A DNA stretch of 64,000 nt from an uncultured Lachnospiraceae bacterium (GTDB lineage Bacteria; Bacillota; Clostridia; Lachnospirales; Lachnospiraceae). Shown one piece after another: positions 37,097-45,961 of the stretch (position 1 is the first letter of the stretch; every line of letters begins with the position of its first letter). The notes under the pieces are model-generated. The model was not told where the DNA came from. It was given only the letters and a program-made list of their open reading frames with translations, and did no database searches. The position numbers and the translations under genes are program-made. The stretch is taken from NCBI GenBank assembly GCA_947626435.1, contig CANQSB010000008.1, positions 61,561-125,560 of the forward strand, in the 5' to 3' direction.

Positions 37097-37618
37097 GTGG
37101 TGATTGGTTTGGCGGGGTTTGACAGAGATGAATTTTGGATGAAAATTTTGTCAATGTACCCGGCAGCCCGCGAAAACAACTATGTGCTTCGGCTGGATGA
37201 AGAGCAGATTAAAGAGCTGAAGTCCATGTATATCGACCTCTACATACCTGTGGAAAATTTGAGTCATTACGATGACGCGAAGATAATGCGCAAGCTTATG
37301 ACGGCAATAGTTTCCATATACAAGATGGATAAGGACCCTATGAGCAATACTGGCGACGTAGTCCAGCTTGTAAATACGGTAAATTACGATGGGCGGTATA
37401 TGTATCTGCGGTTTGCCAAATTTTCTCCGGTGCGTATGAGGCGTTTTGAGCTTGATATGTCAAGGGAGCAGCTTGCAGAAAAGATAGGCTACGGGATATC
37501 TACGGTGAGAAATTGCGAGGATTTTTCGTGCGACCTGTCAAGGCAGCCGGAGCAGCTTGTCTATAAGCTTGCCAAGGCGCTGAAATGTGAACCGGAGTCA
37601 CTTTTAACATTAAATTAA
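37097..37618 (+). CDS. Xre-type helix-turn-helix protein
   Basis: A 173-residue protein whose C-terminal 60 residues form an Xre helix-turn-helix (RFELDMSREQLAEKIGYGISTVRNCE). The N-terminal 110 residues are an unknown mostly helical and strand region (EFWMKILSMYPA). The start is uncertain: GTG 37097, GTG 37100 or TTG 37109 are all possible and none has a strong ribosome site. It is followed closely by the CheC-like gene and may regulate that operon. Confidence 0.75.
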   Translation: MVIGLAGFDRDEFWMKILSMYPAARENNYVLRLDEEQIKELKSMYIDLYIPVENLSHYDDAKIMRKLMTAIVSIYKMDKDPMSNTGDVVQLVNTVNYDGRYMYLRFAKFSPVRMRRFELDMSREQLAEKIGYGISTVRNCEDFSCDLSRQPEQLVYKLAKALKCEPESLLTLN

Positions 37619-37653
37619 ATTATGTGTATATCACATTAACATGGGGGTTTTGT

Positions 37654-38265
37654 ATGAGTTATACATTTTCGGAATTAGAGATAGACGCAATAGGAGAAAT
37701 TTCAAATATCTGCCTTGGCAATTCGGCATCGACGCTCAGCAAGCTGCTGAACCGCACTATAGACATTACGCCTCCCAAGGTTGAAATCGTGGAGAAAAGT
37801 GAATATACAAGCGATGTTTCGTCAAAAAAGGTCTTTGTAAAGGTAAGTTATGTCGAGGGCGTTATGGGCTGCAGCATACTTATGCTTGAAGAGGATGATG
37901 CCAAGGCGATAGCTGACCTGATGATGGGCAGTGACGGCCATGGTGCTTTTGCGCAGATGGAATTTGGCGAGATGCATTTGAGCGCGGTGTCAGAGGCAAT
38001 GAACCAAATGATGGGCGCAGCGGCGACGTCCATGAGCATTATGCTTGACAGAAAGACTGATATTTCCACGCCTGAAACAAAGCATATGTCAAAGGGTCAA
38101 TACATAGGCTATGAGTTTCCAAAGGAGGATAAGCTTGTCAAGGTGAGCTTTATAATGAAGGTGGGAGACGTGTTCAGCAGCCCTATGGTGCAGCTCTATC
38201 CGCATGATTTAGGGAAAGCGATAAGCGACCTGTTCCTCATCAGAAAGGCTAAGGCGAACGTATAG
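37654..38265 (+). CDS. CheC/FliY-like chemotaxis phosphatase domain protein
   Basis: A 203-residue protein with the two CheC-type blocks: IDAIGEISNICLGNSAST (residues 9-26) and HLSAVSEAMNQMMGAAATS (about 108-127), each with the E...N pair that removes phosphate from CheY-P. It resembles the N-terminal part of FliY but lacks the FliN domain. Start ATG 37654 follows ATGGGGG. No other chemotaxis gene is visible nearby. Confidence 0.85.
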   Translation: MSYTFSELEIDAIGEISNICLGNSASTLSKLLNRTIDITPPKVEIVEKSEYTSDVSSKKVFVKVSYVEGVMGCSILMLEEDDAKAIADLMMGSDGHGAFAQMEFGEMHLSAVSEAMNQMMGAAATSMSIMLDRKTDISTPETKHMSKGQYIGYEFPKEDKLVKVSFIMKVGDVFSSPMVQLYPHDLGKAISDLFLIRKAKANV

Positions 38266-39179
38266 TGATAACTAAAAAGCGCATTATGACGATGGTTGAA
38301 TTTGTCTACAGCTTTATGAAAAAGCTTGAATTTGACCATGTTTCATCATTTGCTGGTAATGCGGCGCTGTTTATACTGATGTCGTTTTTTCCGATGGTCA
38401 TGTATATAGTGTCTGTGTTTAGATTTATTCCGCTTGACCTGAATCTGCTTTCGTCATATGTATTGAAAATTATGCCGGAAGCGCTTACTCCGCTTTACAA
38501 TCAAGTCGTTGACGAGGTGTATTCGGTAAGCACGATGAGCATGATAAGGTCGTTTACAATGCTTGTCACGCTTTATTGCGCGTCCAAGGGTGTGTATGCT
38601 GTGATCGTGGGCATGAATGCCGTTTATGGCATAAGAGAGAGCCGTCCTAAGCCGCTGCTTTATCTGCTTGCTATAGCGTATATGCTTGTGCTTTTGGTTG
38701 TGCTCGGACTTATGCTGGTGCTGATTGTCCTCGGTAATAATATATTCAACACGCTACTTCGTTTCCTGCCGCAGCTTGTCGCGTTTCATGGGTTGTTTAA
38801 ATATGGCAAGTACATATGTATGCTTGTGATACTTATACTGTTTTTCCTGCTCATGTATATGAATATACCAAACAGGAAATCGAAGGTTGTATATGAGTTT
38901 TCCGGCGCTGTTTTTTCGGCAGTGGCATGGCTTGTGTTTTCATGGGCGTTTTCGTTTTACATTACGAATTTTGCGCATTACTCGGTTACGTATGGCAGCC
39001 TTGCTACTGTGGTTATTTTTATTCTATGGCTTTATGGGACGATGAATATTGTGTTTATAGGTGCGGAGCTGAATGTAGTGCTGCGCAAATACGCGGAGTA
39101 TGGATATGACCACAAGCGGGTGTATGACTACTACATGGAAGAATATCAGGGAGATTTAAAGCTTACGCTGATTAAATGA
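38265..39179 (+). CDS. YihY/BrkB family membrane protein
   Basis: A 304-residue protein with about six membrane segments and the family block LYGTMNIVFIGAELNVVL near the C-terminus. Function is unknown; older RNase BN naming is not supported. The GTG start shares a base with the upstream stop (TAGTG), so translation is coupled to the CheC-like gene; ATG 38286 is an alternative. Confidence 0.88.
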   Translation: MITKKRIMTMVEFVYSFMKKLEFDHVSSFAGNAALFILMSFFPMVMYIVSVFRFIPLDLNLLSSYVLKIMPEALTPLYNQVVDEVYSVSTMSMIRSFTMLVTLYCASKGVYAVIVGMNAVYGIRESRPKPLLYLLAIAYMLVLLVVLGLMLVLIVLGNNIFNTLLRFLPQLVAFHGLFKYGKYICMLVILILFFLLMYMNIPNRKSKVVYEFSGAVFSAVAWLVFSWAFSFYITNFAHYSVTYGSLATVVIFILWLYGTMNIVFIGAELNVVLRKYAEYGYDHKRVYDYYMEEYQGDLKLTLIK

Positions 39180-39221
39180 TTTTGGATTTTAATTTATAGT
39201 GATTTCATAGTGATAAAAGTA

Positions 39222-39247
39222 AAAAGGAGCGGTTAAATGCTCCTTTT
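39222..39247. terminator. bidirectional terminator
   Basis: AAAAGGAGC pairs with GCTCCTTTT around 8 bases between two convergent genes, with T-runs for both strands. Confidence 0.85.
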
Positions 39248-39262
39248 GTTTTGTGATATATT

Positions 39263-39703
39263 TTAGCTGTTGATTATGATGACATATGCGGAGGAGATGT
39301 ATGCGTCCTGCTCGTCGTAGATGACGTGTGTCCAGCCGTTGTCAAGGATTTCCACTATTTCAAAGGTCGTCCCTTCCTCTACGGTATCAAGCACTTTGGC
39401 GTCTTCTGTTGGGGCGTTTCTGATATTGACGCGTGTGGATGTTTTGCCCTGTTTTGAGATATTTGTATCCTGCAGAGCGTCCTCAGTCTGTGTTTCTGTC
39501 GGAGTGGAAACACCCGAGGTTTCGTTTGCTGATGCAATAGATATGCCCGAATCGGGAGGCACTTCGATGATTACGGTGGCATTTTCTTCTGCCGTATTTA
39601 CATATCTGGGTCTTGTCAAAATACATACGACAAGGACACATATTGACAGAGACATCAGGGCAATAACGCCTATGAGTATTCTGTTTATTATAGTCTTATT
39701 CAC
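39263..39703 (-). CDS. membrane-anchored SH3 domain protein
   Basis: A 146-residue protein with a GTG start at 39703 placed 8 bases after GGGAGG. One N-terminal membrane segment (residues 6-29) is followed by a Ser/Thr/Glu linker and a C-terminal bacterial SH3 domain (about 84-146: RVNIRNAPTEDAKVLDTVEEG). It likely sits on the outer face of the membrane and touches the cell wall. An upstream extension of 37 residues has no ribosome site. Confidence 0.82.
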   Translation of the reverse strand: MNKTIINRILIGVIALMSLSICVLVVCILTRPRYVNTAEENATVIIEVPPDSGISIASANETSGVSTPTETQTEDALQDTNISKQGKTSTRVNIRNAPTEDAKVLDTVEEGTTFEIVEILDNGWTHVIYDEQDAYISSAYVIIINS

Positions 39704-39879
39704 ATGCAGTGCCTCCCTTCCGTAAAAATAAGCAGAAGCATAAATAAAGTCAATCAAAAAATTTATCGTGATTATAGTATAGCGTATGATGCGCGGGTTG
39801 GCAAGAAAACGCACAAAATGTAAGAAATTGGTTAATATATATTAATATAATTGTAATATATTACTGTAAAATTACGCAC

Positions 39880-39907
39880 AAAAAAAGCGCCGTTTATATT
39901 ATGGCGC
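39880..39907 (-). terminator. tRNA-Thr terminator
   Basis: On the minus strand GCGCC pairs with GGCGC around 11 bases, followed by seven T bases. Confidence 0.85.
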
Positions 39908-39925
39908 CTTGCTGTAAAATAGAAA

Positions 39926-39998
39926 AGCTGGCAACGGGAATCGAACCCGTGACCTCCGCACTACCAATGCGACGCACTACCGACTGTGCTATGCCAGC
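39926..39998 (-). tRNA. tRNA-Thr (GGT anticodon)
   Basis: Acceptor GCTGGCA/TGCCAGC, D arm GCAC..GTGC, anticodon loop TTGGTAG with anticodon GGT, T arm ACGGG-TTCGATT-CCCGT and discriminator T. The 3' CCA is not encoded. Confidence 0.96.
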
Positions 39999-40008
39999 TA
40001 ATTACCCG

Positions 40009-40108
40009 CGGTACTGTAGTAGTACCGTTGTCACCTAAAAATATTTTATCGGAAGCGAAAAGTCAGCTTCCGATAAAATATATTATCATAAATACTATGA
40101 CATGTCAA
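40009..40108 (-). promoter_or_regulatory. tRNA-Thr promoter overlapping a PBP terminator hairpin
   Basis: On the minus strand TTGACA (40108-40103) and TAATAT (40085-40080) are 17 bases apart. The predicted start falls inside a perfect 16-bp hairpin (40041-40056 with 40066-40081) that serves as terminator of the upstream PBP gene. A second hairpin CGGTACT/AGTACCG (40009-40027) lies between it and the tRNA. Confidence 0.7.
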
Positions 40109-40162
40109 TTGTTGATTTTTGAAAAGCTTTTAAATTTCTGAAAAGCAATTCCTGAAAAGACA

Positions 40163-42865
40163 TCAGGTATCGCTTGGCGGTGGGGTGTCAACCTGGTTTT
40201 GTCCCGCAAGCTCTGCCGCTTGACGCAATTGCAGCTCTGCCGCCTGTTGCAGCAGAATATCCTGAGCGTTTGGTGCGGACATAAATACCGAGTTGTGCGG
40301 GCAAAGCTGAGTGGTACTGTCTGTGGGTAATTGTGTGGCTAATCCGTCCTCACCGTCAGTAGCTTCCTCAGAAGCATCGTTTGTCTGATTTGCCAGGACG
40401 CTTGCAAGCGAAGCGTCTTCCAGTCTTGTAGGAATATTTTCTACAATAGATGCCTGCTTAAAAGGACATTCCTCTGTGGCTGTAAGCCCTGAATAAGCAC
40501 ATATATTTGAAAAAACATGGACGTCGCAGTACTCTGTAGGCACCGTACCTTCGGCGAAATATTCAGTCTTTGTGCAGCCGTCGCATACGCCTGCGATAGG
40601 CAGTCTTCCTGATTTTGAGCAGACGGTGGCAGTGACAATTCCGCTTGGCATGGTGAAGTCCTTATATTCAAGGTCTGCGTGTATCTGTGACATTACCTCG
40701 CGCCAAAGTGTTTTTGAAAGGTTCTGCTCTGCGCTTGAAACGAGCTTTTCGTTGTTGTCATATCCTGTCCAAGTGGTTGCCGTATAGTAGGGTGTGTAGC
40801 CTGTAAACCATACGTCCTTGCTCGAAGTGGTAGTACCGCTTTTTCCGGCTATAGCCATATTGGGGAAATTACATCTTGCACCCGTACCTGAGGTTATAAC
40901 GTCCTTCATGGCGCTTGTGAGAAGCCATGCTGTAGTAGGTTTGATGACCTGCGAGGTAAAAGGCTGGGTGTTGTCAAGAAGCACATTCCCGTCATGATCC
41001 AAGACCTTCGTGTAAAGCCTTGGTTTGATGTATGTGCCTCCGTTTGCGATAGCGGCATAAGCGGCGTTTAGTTCGAGATTGCTTACGCCGTCTGTGATTC
41101 CGCCGAGCGCAAGAGGCTGGCCTATATCGGAAACTATAGTGCCGTCGTTCTCTACGCGCCTTTCGACAAGCGAAGTAAAGCCGAAATTTTGTAGATAATC
41201 AAAACCAAGCTGCGGCGTTATTTGCGTAAGCGCCTTAACGGTAACAATATTTGCTGACCACTGTATCGCGTAGCGGTAGGAGAGAAGTCCCCTGTATCCG
41301 TCTGACCAGTGGTTTCTTACGGGTCTGCCGTTGGAGTATGAAAACGGCGCGTCATTCTGTACTGAAGCAAGCGTCTGTCCCGCGCTGTCCAATGCGGGAG
41401 CATATGTCGAAAGCACCTTGAAGGTGGAGCCGGGCTGCCTTACGGTATTTGTAGCCCTGTTGAGCGTGCGGCTTGCCGATTTGGTGCCGCGTCCGCCAAT
41501 CATGGCGACTACGTTGCCTGTAGACTGATCCTCGACTACAAGCGATACCTGCGGCTGTATGACAAGCGAGACGTTCTCGCCGTCTACCTTGTCGCCCTCA
41601 GACATAACTGCCGCCTTGTATTCCTCTATAGCGGCGTAGGCGTCCTCCTGTGACGAATAAATCATATTGAAGTTGGAATTTGTTTGCCTGAAATATGTCC
41701 TGAACATTTCAGAACTGTGGTTTTCCTTTGTGCCGTCCGCCTTTTCAATGGTGAGGGCATAGTTTAAATGCCATTTGGAATTTTCAGGGAAATTTTCCTC
41801 ATTGCTGTATATGTCATCACAGATTGACTGGATTTTGGGATCCTGCGTGGTAAAAATGCTTAAGCCTCCGCTGTAAAGTACATTGTAGGCTTGGGATTCG
41901 TTGTACCCCTTTACCTCCATAAGGTCGTTGAAAACCTGTTCGGTCACTGCATCCTCGAAGTATGTATAGACCGAATTGGTAGAAACTTCCGCATTTGTCT
42001 CCGCTATTCTGCTGTATACGTCATCCGCCATTGCCTCGTCGTACTCTTGTGGCGTTATAAACTCAAGCTCCTTCATTTTGTCGAGTACGTCCTTGCGTCT
42101 TTTGGCGTTTGCCTCGGGATGGGATATAGGATTGAGAGCAGACGGTCTTTGGGTGATTGCGGCTATTACGGCGCATTCCGACAGAGTAAGCTGATAGGTC
42201 TGCTTGTTGAAATATCTGAGCGCGGCAGCCTTTACTCCCAGCGTGTTCTGTCCGAGGTTTATGGTGTTCATGTATGCCTCAAGAATGTCCTCCTTGGACA
42301 TCTTCTTTTCAAGCTCGACAGCGAGATACTGCTCCTGTATTTTTCGCTTTATTTTCTGGATGTCGCTCTCGTTTGTCCAGTTTTCAAATACATTGTTTTT
42401 AATAAGCTGCTGTGTGATGCTAGAAGCTCCCTGCGAAAGCTCCCCGCTCTCGAATACGGCGGCGCCTGCGCGGAGGATACCTTTGATATCGATACCGTTG
42501 TGAGAATAGAAACGCTCGTCCTCTATAGCAACAAAAGCGTCCGCGAGATCCTGTGGAATTTTGCTCATATCCTCCTGACTTCGGTTTGAGTTGGCGGCGA
42601 CAAGCTTCGTCATTTCATTGCCCTCCGAATCGTACATGACGGATGCGAAGCCCATGGGAAGGACTGACGCGGGATCTATGTCGGGAGCGGACGAGAGAAT
42701 GCCCTTAAAAACGCCGACGGCAAAGCACGCGCCTATCACGCCCGCCGAAATTACTGCGAGTATAAGCAGGCGCAGAAGCGTCACAAAAAACATTTTTTGG
42801 AATTTTATTGATTTTGAAGTAAGGGATTTTTGAATTTTATGTATGCCCTTTTTACCATAATTCAT
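40163..42865 (-). CDS. class A penicillin-binding protein (PBP1A type)
   Basis: A 900-residue cell-wall synthase. A membrane anchor (about 28-52) is followed by a glycosyltransferase domain (IEDERFYSHNGID with the catalytic Glu; QGASSITQQLIKN) and a transpeptidase domain with GSTFK (active Ser), SAN and KSGTT. After this comes a Cys-rich extension (CSKSGRLPIAGVC, CDGC, CDVH) and a long polar Gln/Ala/Pro tail. Ribosome site CGGAGGTG. It polymerises and cross-links peptidoglycan outside the membrane. It is the last gene before tRNA-Thr. Confidence 0.95.
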   Translation of the reverse strand: MNYGKKGIHKIQKSLTSKSIKFQKMFFVTLLRLLILAVISAGVIGACFAVGVFKGILSSAPDIDPASVLPMGFASVMYDSEGNEMTKLVAANSNRSQEDMSKIPQDLADAFVAIEDERFYSHNGIDIKGILRAGAAVFESGELSQGASSITQQLIKNNVFENWTNESDIQKIKRKIQEQYLAVELEKKMSKEDILEAYMNTINLGQNTLGVKAAALRYFNKQTYQLTLSECAVIAAITQRPSALNPISHPEANAKRRKDVLDKMKELEFITPQEYDEAMADDVYSRIAETNAEVSTNSVYTYFEDAVTEQVFNDLMEVKGYNESQAYNVLYSGGLSIFTTQDPKIQSICDDIYSNEENFPENSKWHLNYALTIEKADGTKENHSSEMFRTYFRQTNSNFNMIYSSQEDAYAAIEEYKAAVMSEGDKVDGENVSLVIQPQVSLVVEDQSTGNVVAMIGGRGTKSASRTLNRATNTVRQPGSTFKVLSTYAPALDSAGQTLASVQNDAPFSYSNGRPVRNHWSDGYRGLLSYRYAIQWSANIVTVKALTQITPQLGFDYLQNFGFTSLVERRVENDGTIVSDIGQPLALGGITDGVSNLELNAAYAAIANGGTYIKPRLYTKVLDHDGNVLLDNTQPFTSQVIKPTTAWLLTSAMKDVITSGTGARCNFPNMAIAGKSGTTTSSKDVWFTGYTPYYTATTWTGYDNNEKLVSSAEQNLSKTLWREVMSQIHADLEYKDFTMPSGIVTATVCSKSGRLPIAGVCDGCTKTEYFAEGTVPTEYCDVHVFSNICAYSGLTATEECPFKQASIVENIPTRLEDASLASVLANQTNDASEEATDGEDGLATQLPTDSTTQLCPHNSVFMSAPNAQDILLQQAAELQLRQAAELAGQNQVDTPPPSDT

Positions 42866-43110
42866 AATGTCACCTCCGTTGCTGAATTATACGGGTCTAT
42901 GGGCCCGCCGACTGACTAAGCAGTGCTTAAAAACGCTATAGCAGCGTATGTCTTTTCATACATTCTACTTATTATACCAAATTGGAATGATTAAATAAAG
43001 TTTTTTTTCAGTTTATTTATTCTTTATTTATGACAAGATATTTACCTTTTATACAATATTGTGGTAAACTGTTGGAAAATAATCTAAAAATTGCGAGAGG
43101 AGGGCTGGGC

Positions 43111-43740
43111 GTGGCGGATGAGCGCGTGAAGCGGCTTATGGGCGAGACGACTGCCGAGCTTGTCGAAAAAAAGTCGCGTTTTATAGCTACTGTGCGTCCT
43201 GTGTCGAATGAGGAGGAGGCATCGGCGTTTATAGAGGAGATGAAAAAGAAATATTATGATGCGCGCCACAACTGTTCGGCATTTGTGATAGGCGAGAGCG
43301 CGCAGCTTACGAGGAGCAGCGACGACGGAGAGCCGAGCGGTACGGCGGGCAGGCCTATGCTTGAGGTGCTTCTAGGCAGCGGCATACGCGATGTGGCGGC
43401 AGTCGTGACGCGGTATTTTGGCGGCACTTTGCTTGGCACAGGAGGTTTGGTGCGTGCGTATTCGGGAGCCGTAAAGGCGGCGCTCGAAGCGGGAGAGGTC
43501 AGGGAGCAGCGTTTTGGCGTAAGGCTGAGGATAAGGACGGATTACAACAGCGTTGGAAAGATACAGTATATTTTGGCGGGCAAAAATATAGGCATAGAAG
43601 ACAGCAAGTATACCGAGAATGTGGAAATGACGGCCATTGTCCCGATAGAGGAGTATGACCGTCTGTGCACAGAGCTGACCGAGGCGACAAGCGCAAGGGC
43701 GAGGTTTGAGGAAATGGAATGCCTTTATTATCTGGCGTAG
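43111..43740 (+). CDS. YigZ/IMPACT family protein
   Basis: A 209-residue protein with the UPF0029 domain (KKSRFIATVRPV, YDARHNCSAF, DDGEPSGTAGRPML, VVTRYFGGTLLGTGGL) and a C-terminal DUF1949-like half. The biochemical role is unclear; human IMPACT regulates translation. The start is GTG 43111 with AGAGGAGGG; the ATG far upstream would add leader sequence. It is divergent from the PBP gene. Confidence 0.93.
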   Translation: MADERVKRLMGETTAELVEKKSRFIATVRPVSNEEEASAFIEEMKKKYYDARHNCSAFVIGESAQLTRSSDDGEPSGTAGRPMLEVLLGSGIRDVAAVVTRYFGGTLLGTGGLVRAYSGAVKAALEAGEVREQRFGVRLRIRTDYNSVGKIQYILAGKNIGIEDSKYTENVEMTAIVPIEEYDRLCTELTEATSARARFEEMECLYYLA

Positions 43741-43752
43741 TATCGTCTTAGT

Positions 43753-45027
43753 TTAGCCCGGTTCGGATATTCTGGAAACGCCCACATATATTTCTGATAT
43801 TTTGTACCATGTAGGGTAATCCGTTATTCCTGTCGCGGATAGTCCGAATACTCTCTGGAAAGTCCTTACGGCCTCCGCCGTACCGCTGCCGTATATGCCA
43901 TCCTCAGTTATTTTGGGGATGGCGGGGTAATTTTGGGATATGCGGTTTAACTGCTGTTGGAGCTGCAGCACCTTTTGACCTGATGCGCCGATGCTTAAGT
44001 CGTAGCCGGGCCATGAGGAGGGTACGCCTGATATATACTGGCTTGTGTTTATGTACATGTCATTTCCATAATAATATCTGATAATCTCAATCGGCGTATA
44101 GCCCTGGTCTCCCAGATATTTGCTTCCCCATTGCGACAAGCCGTTGCAGGTGGTGCGGTTGCCGTCGCAGTAGGAGGTAAAGATGGGCTGTTTCACGCCG
44201 GGGCGCGAGAGATAATTTGCAAAGATTGTGTCTACTATACGGCTTATGTTTTCGTATATGTTTCTGCCGTAAATCCATTTTTGGTCATAGGCTGTAGACG
44301 AGGTAATTGTAAAATTGTAGCCTTGATTTCTATACCATTCGGTGTAAACCCTGTTTAAAGTAAAGGACATTATCGCGAGGGCGTTTGCATAGATGGTATT
44401 TTCGGACCATGTGGCATAGATTTCTGAGGAAACGACGTTTTTAATATAATCCGTATATCTGACATAATAATTTTTTGCGCCGGAATCCTGCGGTGGACCG
44501 TCATGCACTATGACGTATTCGGGAATAACTACGCGGCTTAGTACGATTTCGCCGGATTCTTCGGTGGGTTTTATTTCAGCTTCGGGAATTTTGGGCGGAT
44601 AATCGCCGTAAAGAGTGTGATCGGGTATGACTACATGCTCACTTTCCGATTCGCCCGCCGTTTCGGGGGCTTCTTCAAGCGGCGTCATCATAATCGGCTG
44701 TATGGCGTTGACGTCGGGGAGTATTTCTGTGCCTGAGACTGATACGGGCTCGTATCCGGGAGCGGTTACAGTGATGTCATACTCTGAATATGGCTGTTGC
44801 GTGCTGTCCGGATTGGCGCTGTATGAAAGATTTGGCGCCGGAAGCGATACTGTCTGCGTCTGTCCGGAGGAATTCGTAGTGAGTGTTTCTATGACTGAAT
44901 TTGGCTCGCCCGTATGCGATATCGTGATTGCGGCATCCCTGACAGGGATAAAACCGACGGACGAGGTAACGTTTACAGTCAGGTTTCCGGAATATGAAGG
45001 GCTTTCTGATAGCTTTATTTTTGACAT
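43753..45027 (-). CDS. SpoIID-like protein with peptidoglycan-binding domain
   Basis: A 424-residue protein. The N-terminal 90 residues form a beta-sandwich-like region (GNLTVNVTS...AAITISHTGEPNS). A central region (185-330) resembles SpoIID/LytB: VVSSEIYATWSENTIYANALA, SYCDGNRTTCNGLSQWG and GYTPIEIIRYYYG. The C-terminal 75 residues are a peptidoglycan-binding repeat domain (VLQLQQQLNRI, ITEDGIYGSGTAEAVRTFQ). There is no signal peptide, suggesting a mother-cell or unusually exported location. ATG 45027 has only a weak AAGG site. Confidence 0.8.
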   Translation of the reverse strand: MSKIKLSESPSYSGNLTVNVTSSVGFIPVRDAAITISHTGEPNSVIETLTTNSSGQTQTVSLPAPNLSYSANPDSTQQPYSEYDITVTAPGYEPVSVSGTEILPDVNAIQPIMMTPLEEAPETAGESESEHVVIPDHTLYGDYPPKIPEAEIKPTEESGEIVLSRVVIPEYVIVHDGPPQDSGAKNYYVRYTDYIKNVVSSEIYATWSENTIYANALAIMSFTLNRVYTEWYRNQGYNFTITSSTAYDQKWIYGRNIYENISRIVDTIFANYLSRPGVKQPIFTSYCDGNRTTCNGLSQWGSKYLGDQGYTPIEIIRYYYGNDMYINTSQYISGVPSSWPGYDLSIGASGQKVLQLQQQLNRISQNYPAIPKITEDGIYGSGTAEAVRTFQRVFGLSATGITDYPTWYKISEIYVGVSRISEPG

Positions 45028-45152
45028 AAAAAACCTTGTAATTTTTCTCACAGATTTTGCCGCGGGCATAGAATGCTGTGAGGAAACAGTTACAAACCTT
45101 TACATATATTTTTATTAATATATGCAGGGCATGGAGACTGTGCTACAATGAC

Positions 45153-45186
45153 AAAAGCGCCGCCCGGTATTTAGAGTGGCGCTTTT
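45153..45186 (-). terminator. terminator of the Ser-rich protein gene
   Basis: AAAAGCGCC pairs with GGCGCTTTT around 16 bases. It sits just downstream of the minus-strand gene ending at 45198. Confidence 0.85.
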
Positions 45187-45197
45187 AGGCATATTGA

Positions 45198-45692
45198 TTA
45201 TATTGCTTCGTCGATAACTGAGCCTGCTGTGGCTTCCGTAGCGGGAGCGCTTGAATCGGACTGCGTCTTGTCTGTGACTGTGCCGTCGGAAGTCGTCTTG
45301 TCGTCTTTCTTTAGAAGCTCGTCAAGTACGGGATTTGTAATTTTTGATTTTTTGGGTTCATTGCTTAAAAGCTCGTCTAAGACCTTGTTGCTTACCTTGC
45401 TGACAGTATTTCTCGTGCTGTCATAGGTGTAGGTGCAGGCATGCCTTGACTTGGAAGCGCCTGAGCTTGAGGAGCTTTTTGAGCTGCTTGTCTTGCTTGA
45501 GTCGGAAGAGCTTTTTGACTCGGACTCCAGCGTATCAAAATAAGAACGCATAAGCTTTTTGTATGAGCCGGACTTAATCATGGCAGAATCACTAAATGCG
45601 CTGTAAAGACTACCTAATCCGGAAGTGCTCGCGTTCAACGACGTGTTGAAAAAACTGCTTATTGAAGAAGAATTCCAAAAAATATTTGACAT
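45198..45692 (-). CDS. Ser-rich small protein, unknown function
   Basis: A 164-residue protein starting MSNIFWNSSSISSFF with AGGAGTGG upstream. The block SAMIKSGSYKKLMRSYFDTLE is followed by a long Ser/Lys stretch (SSDSSKTSSSKSSSSSGASK). A duplicated motif occurs as VLDELLSNE and VLDELLKKD. No signal peptide or membrane span. Not recognised, but it shares the small-residue N-terminal style of the protein at 55295 and lies divergent to the flagellin-like gene. Confidence 0.72.
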   Translation of the reverse strand: MSNIFWNSSSISSFFNTSLNASTSGLGSLYSAFSDSAMIKSGSYKKLMRSYFDTLESESKSSSDSSKTSSSKSSSSSGASKSRHACTYTYDSTRNTVSKVSNKVLDELLSNEPKKSKITNPVLDELLKKDDKTTSDGTVTDKTQSDSSAPATEATAGSVIDEAI

Positions 45693-45878
45693 AAATACCA
45701 CTCCTTTTTTGTATGAATGAAACCATTGATTGATTATCCTATTTTAAAAATATATCGGCATTTTGGTTGGAAAAATTAGTCTTTTTAAGTATTTAATTAA
45801 AAAAATTCAAAAAAACGATGGAAGGGCGATTCTTGAAATTTTTGCTTGAAATTTTTCTAAATTTTTCCTGATAAAGCC

Positions 45879-45907
45879 TTGTTTAGTGAAAATATTTGCT
45901 ATATAAT
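45879..45907 (+). promoter_or_regulatory. promoter of the flagellin-like gene
   Basis: TTGTTT, a 17-base spacer and TATAAT. A sigma-D flagellar promoter is not evident. Confidence 0.55.
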
Positions 45908-45961
45908 AAAGAAAAAGTAAGAAGAACTAAACACCGGCAAAAAACGAAAGGAAGTGGTCAG

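Noticed and set aside
41891..42589. Plus-strand 232-residue frame inside the PBP gene
   Set aside because: It is antisense to conserved PBP1A sequence and Cys/Leu-rich like a shadow frame.
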